A stretch of DNA of 10,569 nt from Actinomycetota bacterium. GTDB lineage: Bacteria; Actinomycetota; Actinomycetes; Actinomycetales; Angustibacteraceae. The DNA is taken from positions 1 to 10,569 of the forward strand of contig JACMOY010000358.1 in NCBI GenBank assembly GCA_014377795.1, given 5' to 3'. Below, piece by piece: positions 5,718-10,569 of this stretch; the first letter of the stretch is position 1; each line of letters opens with the position of its first letter. The notes under the pieces were generated by a model. That model worked only from the letters and a program-made list of their open reading frames with translations. It ran no database searches and had not been told where the DNA came from. A program made the translations under genes and the position numbers.

Positions 5718-6670
5718 CCTCGCCCGTCGTCCACGTCGCCAAGCACGTCCTGTCGGGGGCGCTGCTGCGCGGGGCCCGACAGGACGTGAGGACGGTCGCC
5801 CGCGGTTGGCGCTGGGGCCGGCGCTCGATGGTGCCGCGCTCGGCCGAGCCGTACGTGCCCGCCCAGACCACCGAGCCGTTCCCGACCGCCTGGGCCCGGA
5901 CGCCGGTCGCCACGGTCGTGCGCGACGGGCTGCAGCGCTTCGGTCTGCGCCCGCTGATGCACTCGGGGATCACGCCGACCGTGCGCGGCCTCGACGTCCT
6001 CGACCAGCTGGTCGGCCCGGTCGTCTTCGTCGCCAACCACACCTCGCACCTGGACACCCCCCTCATCCTGTGCTCGCTGCCCGACACCTGGCGCCGCAAG
6101 ACCGCCGTGGCCGCCGCGGCCGACTACTTCTTCGACACCTGGTGGCGCGCGACCTCGTCCGCGATGGTGTTCAACACCTTCCCGATCGAGCGCCGCTCGG
6201 GCTCGATGTCGGCCACCCCGGGCGACCTGCTCGCGGACGGCTGGAACGTGGTGGTCTTCCCCGAGGGCACCCGCTCGCCGGACGGCTGGACCCGACGCTT
6301 CAAGCCCGGTGCCGCGTTCTTGTCCCAGACCCAGCAGGTGCCCGTGGTGCCGGTCGGCATCCGTGGGTCGTTCGCGGCGATGCCGCGCGGCCGCGGCTGG
6401 CCGGTGCCGGGACGACCGGCGGTCACCGTGCGCTTCGGCGAGCCGCTCCTGCCGCTGGTGGGCGAGGGTCCGCGCGAGTTCGGGGCCCGGATCGAGAACG
6501 CCGTCGCCCTGCTGGTCGACGAGGACGCCACCACCTGGTGGGACGCCACCCGCCGCGCCGCCCGCGGCCAGACCCCGGCGATGAGCGCCCCCGACACCGC
6601 CCAGTGGCGGCGCGTCTGGGACCAGACCCGGCCCCCCGTCGTCCGCACCACCCGCCGCATCTGGCGCTGA
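5714..6670 (+). CDS. 1-acyl-sn-glycerol-3-phosphate acyltransferase-like protein (PlsC family)
   Basis: A 318-aa acyltransferase. Motif I is NHTSHLD (108-114), giving the HX4D pair His109/Asp114. Motif II is FPIERR (156-161), motif III is FPEGTRSPDG (182-191), and motif IV is VPVGIRG (212-218). These four blocks define the glycerolipid acyltransferase family, which transfers an acyl chain from acyl-CoA or acyl-ACP to lysophosphatidate or a similar alcohol at the membrane. An unusually long N-terminal part (about 100 residues) and a 50-residue basic C-terminal tail flank the core. The GTG start overlaps the LarA-like stop (GTGA) without a clear Shine-Dalgarno sequence, so translational coupling is likely. 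The mRNA just after the start contains a perfect 14-bp inverted repeat. Its place behind a fatty acyl-CoA reductase suggests acylation of a special lipid rather than housekeeping phosphatidate synthesis, but that is inference. Confidence 0.88.
   Translation: MTSPVVHVAKHVLSGALLRGARQDVRTVARGWRWGRRSMVPRSAEPYVPAQTTEPFPTAWARTPVATVVRDGLQRFGLRPLMHSGITPTVRGLDVLDQLVGPVVFVANHTSHLDTPLILCSLPDTWRRKTAVAAAADYFFDTWWRATSSAMVFNTFPIERRSGSMSATPGDLLADGWNVVVFPEGTRSPDGWTRRFKPGAAFLSQTQQVPVVPVGIRGSFAAMPRGRGWPVPGRPAVTVRFGEPLLPLVGEGPREFGARIENAVALLVDEDATTWWDATRRAARGQTPAMSAPDTAQWRRVWDQTRPPVVRTTRRIWR
5744..5788 (+). repeat. Perfect 14-bp inverted repeat inside the acyltransferase 5' coding region
   Basis: The left arm CACGTCCTGTCGGG (5744-5757) is exactly complementary to the right arm CCCGACAGGACGTG (5775-5788), with a 17-nt loop. 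The loop contains a further GCGC-tgct-GCGC mini-stem (5759-5770). It begins 30 nt after the start codon and encodes residues 11-25. There is no T-run after it, so a simple intrinsic terminator is unlikely. A role in mRNA stability or translation of the last cistron is possible. Confidence 0.7.
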
Positions 6671-6679
6671 CCCCAGTCC

Positions 6680-6707
6680 GGCGGCACTTTGTCACGCAAG
6701 TGCCGCC
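6680..6707. terminator. Hairpin, palindrome copy 1, possible bidirectional terminator
   Basis: Arms GGCGGCACTT and AAGTGCCGCC give a 10-bp perfect stem with an 8-nt loop, starting 10 bp after the acyltransferase stop codon. No clear U-tract follows on either strand. Terminator function is inferred from position, since many actinobacterial terminators lack U-tracts. Confidence 0.45.
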
Positions 6708-6721
6708 TGGGACCCTGGTCC

Positions 6722-6749
6722 GGCGGCACTTTGTCACGCAAGTGCCGTC
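6722..6749. terminator. Hairpin, palindrome copy 2, possible bidirectional terminator
   Basis: Arms GGCGGCACTT and AAGTGCCGTC form an 8-bp core stem with an outer G-U and G-C pair in the plus-strand RNA, around the same 8-nt loop as copy 1. It is the middle unit of the array between two convergent genes and faces the 3' end of the methyltransferase gene. Confidence 0.4.
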
Positions 6750-6771
6750 TGAGAGGCCGTCCCGGCGGCAC

Positions 6772-7419
6772 TTAGGCGAGCAAGTGCGGGGGTGGTGGGG
6801 TGGGGGTGGCGTGCTGGCGGACCCAGGAGTGCATGGCGATGGCGGCCGCGGCGCCGGCGTTGATCGAGCGGGTCGAGCCGAACTGGGCGATCGACAGGAC
6901 GACGTCGCAGGCCGCGCGAGCCGCCTCGGACAGGCCCGGGCCCTCCTGGCCGAGCAGCAGCACGCAGGCCCGCGGCAGGGCCTGGGTCTCCAGCGGCACC
7001 GCGCCGGGCAGGTTGTCGACGCCCAGCACCGGCAGCCCGGACGCCGACGCCCAGGTGCGCAGGTCGTCCGCGCTCGCGTGGTGGTGCAGGTGCAGGTAGC
7101 GGTCGGTCACCATGGCGCCGCGCCGGTTGAACCGCCGGTTGCCGACCACGTGCACCCCGGCGGCGTTGAACGCGTTCGCCGTCCGGACGACGGACCCGAT
7201 GTTCAGGTCGTGCTGCCAGTTCTCGATCGCGACGTGGAACGGATGGCGGCGCGTGTCCAGGTCGGCCACCACGGCCGCGACCCGCCAGTAGCGGTAGCGG
7301 TCGACGACGTTGCGCCGGTCGCCCTCGGCCAACAGCACGGGGTCGTACCGCTCGTCGCCTGGCCACGGGCCGTCCCAGGGACCGACGCCCACCTGGTGAT
7401 CGCTCGCTGGTCGGTCCAC
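6772..7419 (-). CDS. TrmH/SpoU-family RNA 2'-O-methyltransferase
   Basis: A 215-aa SPOUT methyltransferase with the three trefoil-knot motifs: NIGSVVRTANAF (73-84, Asn73 and Arg79), GQEGPGLS (157-164), and SIAQFGSTRSINAG (176-189). It should use S-adenosylmethionine to methylate a ribose in tRNA or rRNA; the target cannot be told. The first 70 residues (DPVLLAEGDRRNVVDRYRYW and then FHVAIENWQHD) are typical of an actinobacterial subgroup. The start is GTG 7419, with TAGGGT 6 nt before it, so the mRNA may be leaderless; AGGG in the same box is a weak alternative ribosome site. The last codons (HLLA) and the TAA stop lie within the third palindromic repeat, after a Pro-rich stretch (PTPPPPH), so the C-terminus may have been altered by the repeat. 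It is divergent from the DedA gene by 48 bp. Confidence 0.9.
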   Translation of the reverse strand: MDRPASDHQVGVGPWDGPWPGDERYDPVLLAEGDRRNVVDRYRYWRVAAVVADLDTRRHPFHVAIENWQHDLNIGSVVRTANAFNAAGVHVVGNRRFNRRGAMVTDRYLHLHHHASADDLRTWASASGLPVLGVDNLPGAVPLETQALPRACVLLLGQEGPGLSEAARAACDVVLSIAQFGSTRSINAGAAAAIAMHSWVRQHATPTPPPPHLLA

Positions 7420-7425
7420 GGATCG

Positions 7426-7431
7426 ACCCTA
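7426..7431 (-). promoter_or_regulatory. Candidate -10 box TAGGGT of the TrmH-family gene
   Basis: The minus strand reads TAGGGT, then 6 nt (CGATCC), then GTG at 7419. This matches TANNNT with transcription starting at or next to the start codon. No good -35 hexamer was found. The same bases contain AGGG, which could instead be a Shine-Dalgarno sequence. Confidence 0.4.
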
Positions 7432-7454
7432 AGGCGAATCCACGGTTCCTCACC

Positions 7455-7460
7455 TACGCT
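7455..7460 (+). promoter_or_regulatory. Candidate -10 box TACGCT of the first DedA gene
   Basis: TACGCT lies 7 nt before GTG 7468 and 10 nt before ATG 7471, with no Shine-Dalgarno sequence between. The spacing fits a leaderless transcript starting at GTG 7468. No convincing -35 element was seen. Confidence 0.45.
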
Positions 7461-7467
7461 GCTGCGC

Positions 7468-8169
7468 GTGATGCACACCCTCGGCCCCTCGTGGCTCGAC
7501 CCCCAGTCCCTGCTCGACAGCCTGGGCACGTACGCGCTGTGGGGCGCTGCGCTCGTCGTGTTCGTCGAGTGCGGCCTGTTCATCTTCTTCCTACCCGGCG
7601 ACTCGCTGCTGTTCACGGTGGGCCTGCTGCAGGGTCGCGGTGACCTGCACCAGCCGCTGTGGCTGGCCTGCCTGGTGCTGAGCGTGGCGGCGTTCGCCGG
7701 CAACGTCGTCGGCTACGAGATCGGCCGCAAGGCCGGCCCGGCGCTGTTCCACCGGCCGGACGCCAAGCTGTTCAAGCCCAAGTACGTCGACCAGACCGTC
7801 GGCTTCTTCGACAAGTACGGCGCCCGGGCCATCGTCCTGGCCCGCTTCGTCCCCATCGTGCGCACCTTCATCACGGTGACCGCCGGGGTGGGGCGGATGC
7901 CGCGCCGCACGTTCCTCGGCTACACAGCGATCGGCGCCGTGCTGTGGGCCACCGGCATCACGGTGCTCGGCTACTTCCTCGGCTCGGTCGCGTTCATCGC
8001 GGCGCACCTCGAGCTGATCCTGCTGCTCATCGTGGTCGTCTCGGTGCTGCCAGCCGTCGTCGAGGTGCTGCGAGCCCGCTCGAAGGGCAGCACCGACGGC
8101 CGCGACCCCCGCTACGACGAGGACGACGAGCGTCAGCGGGTCATCGACGAGGACATCCGCGGCGCCTGA
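7468..8169 (+). CDS. DedA family membrane protein (SNARE-associated/VTT domain)
   Basis: A 233-aa polytopic membrane protein. A hydrophobic segment at 23-42 holds Glu34 and leads into FLPGDSLLF (41-49). Further membrane segments lie at about 66-83, 150-175 and 178-200. The family signature LARFVPIVRTF (124-134) gives Arg126, Pro129 and Arg132, followed by TAGVGRMPRRTF. DedA proteins are inner-membrane proteins tied to proton-dependent transport and to recycling of undecaprenyl phosphate or phospholipid flipping; the substrate here is not known. The tail (204-233) is strongly charged (DEDDER) and probably cytoplasmic. The start is uncertain by one codon, GTG 7468 or ATG 7471; there is no Shine-Dalgarno sequence. 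It shares a 48-bp divergent promoter region with the methyltransferase gene, and its stop is 3 bp from the stop of the convergent LCP gene. Confidence 0.9.
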   Translation: MMHTLGPSWLDPQSLLDSLGTYALWGAALVVFVECGLFIFFLPGDSLLFTVGLLQGRGDLHQPLWLACLVLSVAAFAGNVVGYEIGRKAGPALFHRPDAKLFKPKYVDQTVGFFDKYGARAIVLARFVPIVRTFITVTAGVGRMPRRTFLGYTAIGAVLWATGITVLGYFLGSVAFIAAHLELILLLIVVVSVLPAVVEVLRARSKGSTDGRDPRYDEDDERQRVIDEDIRGA

Positions 8170-8172
8170 GCG

Positions 8173-9282
8173 CTACTGCTTCTGCTGGGCCGCGTACGCG
8201 CGGACCGCGGTGGTGTCGTCGCGCGCGATGGCGGCGAACACCGCTGTGGCTCTGGTCGTGTCCCACAGCACGACCGAGCCCGAGCCCGCGCGGTTCGCCG
8301 TGCCCCGGACGGGGACCGTCAACGACACCCCGGACGACCCCGAGCTGGCCTTCATGCCGAGCACGAACCGGGCGAGCGCCAGCGGTCCGGTGCTCGAGTC
8401 GACGGTGAGGGCGCCCGCGCCGCTGCGGGCCAGGGGGAACGTGCGCAGCGGGTTGACCAGCGTGGCCGGGCTGGTCGCCTTGGTGACGATCGCGGCGAGC
8501 AGCTCGCGCTGACGCTCGACCCGGCCGAGGTCACCGCGCGGGTCGCTGTACCGCGCTCGCGCGTAGCCCAGGGCCGTCGCGCCCATCGCCTGCTGGCAGC
8601 CCTTGGCGATGTCGAGCCCCGCGCGGCGGTCGTTGATCGCCCGCTTCGGGCAGATGCGCACCCCGCCGACCGCGTCGACCATGCCGGCGAACCCCGCGAA
8701 CCCGATCTCGACGTAGTCGTCGACGCCGATCCCGGTGTTCTGCTCCACGGTGCGTGCCAGCAGTGCGGCTCCCCCGATCGAGAACGCCGAGTTGATCTTG
8801 CCCTTCCCGTGGCCCGGGATGTCGACGTAGCTGTCGCGCGGCACGCTCATCAGCACCGTCGGTCCGCGGCCGGACGGTACGTGCAGCAGCAGGATCGTGT
8901 CGGTCCGCTGACCCGCTGTGGTGCCGGTGCGCAGCGCCTTGCGCTGAGCCGCGGTGAGCCCGGCCCGCGAGTCCGACCCGACGACGAGGTAGGTGCGGCC
9001 CGGCGTCGCGGCCGAGTCCCCGAGGGCGGCGGTGCGGTTCAGGCTGGTCCAGGCCACGGCGAGCAGCGCGAGCGGGTAGGCCACCAGCAGCACCACGACC
9101 AGCGCGACCCAGCGCAGACCGCGGCGCCGTCGTCCGGACGTCGCGGCGCCGGCCGGCCGCGTCGGGGCGCCGGGTCCACTCGGTGCGCCGGGGGCGCGGA
9201 CGCCGGACCCCGGCGGGGCGTCCGGCGCGCGGCCACCGGACTGCGGCAGCATCTGCGTGCGGTCCCAGTCGTCGGCGGGCAT
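8173..9282 (-). CDS. LCP family (LytR-CpsA-Psr) cell-wall glycopolymer ligase
   Basis: A 369-aa type II membrane protein. A cytoplasmic Pro/Gly/Ala-rich tail (1-50) is followed by basic RRRR (51-54) and one membrane helix (about 57-79). The extracellular LCP domain covers about 95-275: GSDSR (102-106), RTDTILLLHV (126-135), SVPRDSYVDIP (146-156), KINSAF (162-167), and RARYSDPRGDLGRVERQR (242-259). The Asp and Arg residues in these blocks bind the pyrophosphate of a lipid-linked donor. LCP enzymes transfer glycopolymers such as arabinogalactan or teichoic acid from polyprenyl pyrophosphate to peptidoglycan. A C-terminal part of about 90 residues follows, without a clear LytR_C domain. I chose ATG 9282 because TACCGT lies 7 nt upstream; a start 10 codons earlier is possible but would remove that promoter. 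It is divergent from the second DedA gene. Confidence 0.9.
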   Translation of the reverse strand: MPADDWDRTQMLPQSGGRAPDAPPGSGVRAPGAPSGPGAPTRPAGAATSGRRRRGLRWVALVVVLLVAYPLALLAVAWTSLNRTAALGDSAATPGRTYLVVGSDSRAGLTAAQRKALRTGTTAGQRTDTILLLHVPSGRGPTVLMSVPRDSYVDIPGHGKGKINSAFSIGGAALLARTVEQNTGIGVDDYVEIGFAGFAGMVDAVGGVRICPKRAINDRRAGLDIAKGCQQAMGATALGYARARYSDPRGDLGRVERQRELLAAIVTKATSPATLVNPLRTFPLARSGAGALTVDSSTGPLALARFVLGMKASSGSSGVSLTVPVRGTANRAGSGSVVLWDTTRATAVFAAIARDDTTAVRAYAAQQKQ

Positions 9283-9289
9283 GCCCCCC

Positions 9290-9295
9290 ACGGTA
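9290..9295 (-). promoter_or_regulatory. Candidate -10 box TACCGT of the LCP gene
   Basis: The minus strand reads TACCGT, then 7 nt (GGGGGGC), then ATG at 9282. This suits leaderless initiation. The G-run is too close to the ATG to work as a normal Shine-Dalgarno sequence. An identical TACCGT lies on the other strand in front of the divergent DedA gene. Confidence 0.45.
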
Positions 9296-9377
9296 CGTCG
9301 CCGCTGCCGCACACCCCAGTCCGCACGATCAGGTCACCCGGCGGGCTCGACCGCCCCGGTCGTGGTGTCCGGCCGGG

Positions 9378-9383
9378 TACCGT
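9378..9383 (+). promoter_or_regulatory. Candidate -10 box TACCGT of the second DedA gene
   Basis: TACCGT is followed by 5 nt and GTG 9389, with no Shine-Dalgarno sequence. It mirrors the TACCGT of the divergent LCP gene 83 bp away in the same intergenic region. Confidence 0.45.
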
Positions 9384-9388
9384 GGCCC

Positions 9389-10015
9389 GTGCCCGACTGG
9401 CTGTCCGCGCTGCTGCACCCTGACCTGGCGACCCTGAGCGCCACCGGGGTCTACGTCGTGCTGTTCACCCTGGTGTTCGTCGAGTCCGGGCTGCTGGTCG
9501 GGTTCCTGCTGCCCGGTGACACGGTGCTCTTCGCCGCGGGGCTGCTCGCGGCCCGCGAGGGGTCGTCGCTGTCGCTGCCGCTGCTGGCGCGGGGCGCCGC
9601 GGTGTGCGCGGTGGCCGGTGACGCCGTCGGCTACTGGACCGGACGGCGGCTCGGCCGCCCGTGGGTCGAGCGACGGGCCGGGCGCGCGGCGCGGCACCTG
9701 CCTCAGGCCGAGGCGTTCTACCAGCGCTGGGGGCTCAGTGCGGTGGTCATCGCCCGCTTCATCCCCTGGGTGCGCACGTTCACCCCGATCGTCGCCGGGA
9801 CGGCCCGGATGCCCTACCCCCGGTTCCTCGTGGCCAACGTCGTAGGCGCGCTGCTGTGGGGGTCCGGGTTGATCGTGCTCGGCTACGTCGCGCACTCGGT
9901 GCCGTGGGTGCGCTACGCCGCGTACACCGTCGCCGGGGTGTCGGTGCTGGCCTCGCTCTTGGGGCCGGTGGTGGCCCGCAGGCGGGCGCGGACGAAGCGG
10001 GGGGTCAGAAGCTGA
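9389..10015 (+). CDS. DedA family membrane protein (second copy)
   Basis: A 208-aa polytopic membrane protein of the same family as the one at 7468-8169 but clearly diverged from it. A hydrophobic segment at 21-41 contains Glu32 and leads into LLPGDTVLF (40-48). The signature ARFIPWVRTF (122-131) provides Arg123, Pro126 and Arg129, followed by VAGTARMPYPRF. Membrane segments follow at about 147-167 and 176-196, then a short basic tail (RRRARTKR). The likely role is transport or flipping of a lipid carrier in the cytoplasmic membrane. GTG 9389 is chosen because it starts the family-typical N-terminus and has TACCGT 5 nt upstream; in-frame codons further upstream run into the divergent LCP gene. 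Its 3' end overlaps the convergent gene by 11 bp. Confidence 0.9.
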   Translation: MPDWLSALLHPDLATLSATGVYVVLFTLVFVESGLLVGFLLPGDTVLFAAGLLAAREGSSLSLPLLARGAAVCAVAGDAVGYWTGRRLGRPWVERRAGRAARHLPQAEAFYQRWGLSAVVIARFIPWVRTFTPIVAGTARMPYPRFLVANVVGALLWGSGLIVLGYVAHSVPWVRYAAYTVAGVSVLASLLGPVVARRRARTKRGVRS

Positions 10016-10569
10016 CCGAGACCGCCCCGCTGGTCGAGGGCGCGAGGTTCCAGGCGCCCGGGTAGACCCAGCGGTAGGCCGCCCGTCGGCGCGGCTGCAC
10101 CGAGAACCTGGCCTGGCCGAGCCGGTCGGTGGTCCGCCGGGTCACGACGCGCCAGGCGGTCGTCCCCGCGTAGCGCACCTGCAGGCTGACGGACTGACCC
10201 GCGACCCCGAGTCGCGCGTTGGTGCGCACGGTGGTCGCGAGGACGTCGGGCCGGCCGGCGCGCACCGTCGCGAGCGTCGCCGTCGGGCGCTTGACGAACC
10301 GGGTCACCTTCGAGGCCGACAGCCCGCGTGCGACCGTGCCGGTGGCCGGGACGACGACCCGCAGGGTCAGCACGGTCGGTGCCGTGCGGCGCAGGGCCAG
10401 GACGGCCTTGCCGGCGGAGGACGTCGTGGCGCCGGCGAGCACCCGCCACCCGGTCGCCGGGGTCCAGCCCTGCAGCTGCACCGCGGTGGCGACCGGGCCG
10501 GGCACCGCGGCGACCGACGTGCTGGTCCGCGCCGACGCCCCGACGTACGCGGTCGCGGGGGGAGCGATC
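10005..10569 (-). CDS. C-terminal part of a secreted protein with tandem Ig-like repeats
   Basis: The last 187 residues of a gene that enters from the right edge; its start and any catalytic domain lie outside the window. Two related units can be seen. One contains VQLQGWTPATGWRVLAGATT followed by SSAGKAVLAL. The other, at the C-terminus, contains VSLQVRYAGTTAWRVV, then TTDRLGQARFSV, YRWVYPG and ends AVSVSF. The pattern (V.LQ, WRV, TT..G.A, Y/L-R-x-V) is typical of beta-sandwich domains in tails of actinobacterial exported proteins. Composition is rich in Thr, Val, Ala and Arg with no cysteine, fitting an extracellular stalk or adhesive region. No sorting signal or membrane anchor follows, so it would end free. 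The function of the whole protein is unknown. Its stop lies inside the 3' end of the convergent DedA gene. Confidence 0.72.
   Translation of the reverse strand, partial: IAPPATAYVGASARTSTSVAAVPGPVATAVQLQGWTPATGWRVLAGATTSSAGKAVLALRRTAPTVLTLRVVVPATGTVARGLSASKVTRFVKRPTATLATVRAGRPDVLATTVRTNARLGVAGQSVSLQVRYAGTTAWRVVTRRTTDRLGQARFSVQPRRRAAYRWVYPGAWNLAPSTSGAVSVSF

Larger units (their letters stand above)
6676..6789. repeat. Three tandem palindromic repeats with a 42-bp period
   Basis: The element GCGGCACTT starts at 6681, 6723 and 6765, exactly 42 bp apart. Each copy is a palindrome: CGGCACTT, 8-nt loop, AAGTGCCG. Copies 1 and 2 share the loop TGTCACGC and are identical over 30 bp (6676-6705 and 6718-6747). 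Copy 3 has the loop AGGCGAGC and one arm change (AAGTGCGG). The spacer after copy 1 contains a smaller dyad GGACC-ct-GGTCC (6710-6721). The array lies between the 3' ends of two convergent genes. It resembles REP/BIME-like intergenic palindromes and may act as a two-way transcription barrier. Confidence 0.85.

Noticed and set aside
6676..6789. Three regular repeats considered as a CRISPR array
   Set aside because: Each unit is a palindrome with similar spacers of about 12-17 bp, there are only three copies, and there are no cas genes. It fits an intergenic palindromic repeat instead.
7113..7140. CGGTT-G-AACCG style dyads in the methyltransferase gene
   Set aside because: Short arms inside a well-conserved coding region, explained by Arg/Asn/Phe codons of FNRRG and its neighbours.

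Overview
The window comes from a very GC-rich actinobacterium (GC clearly above 70 %, coding third positions almost all G or C, many GTG starts, a LytR-CpsA-Psr protein, DedA proteins, and TANNNT -10 boxes directly in front of start codons). I cannot name the genus. There are no RNA genes, IS elements or CRISPR arrays. About 95 % of the DNA is coding.

Left edge (1-255, minus strand). The 5' end of an ApbE-type flavin transferase gene runs off the window. It overlaps the stop of a very small (59 aa) membrane-anchored FMN-carrier protein. This protein keeps only the anchor and the flavinylation motif of the FMN-binding family. A 282-bp divergent control region (256-537) separates the pair from the next operon.

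Centre (538-6670, plus strand). Four tightly spaced genes look like one operon. They encode a fatty acyl-CoA reductase fused to a HAD-IB phosphatase, a zinc-dependent medium-chain dehydrogenase, a LarA-type (nickel-pincer lactate racemase superfamily) protein with a changed active site, and a PlsC-type acyltransferase. Gaps are 10 bp, 31 bp and a 4-bp GTGA overlap. The combination suggests modification of a lipid: reduction of an acyl chain, phosphate removal, redox or epimerisation of a small hydroxylated group, and acylation. I know of no characterised pathway with exactly these four parts, and this is the best candidate for an undescribed system here. A perfect 14-bp inverted repeat lies in the first codons of the acyltransferase gene.

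Spacer 6671-6771. Three near-identical palindromes with a 42-bp period sit between convergent genes. The third copy supplies the stop codon of the downstream minus-strand gene.

Right part (6772-10569). A TrmH/SpoU RNA methyltransferase (minus) is divergent from a DedA membrane protein (plus). An LCP cell-wall ligase (minus) is divergent from a second DedA protein (plus). The 3' end of a secreted protein with tandem Ig-like repeats (minus) closes the window. Convergent neighbours are packed with a 3-bp gap or an 11-bp overlap. The four complete genes here all have a TANNNT box 5-7 nt before the start codon and little or no Shine-Dalgarno sequence, so they look leaderless. DedA and LCP proteins both serve the cell envelope, which fits the lipid theme but does not prove a link.
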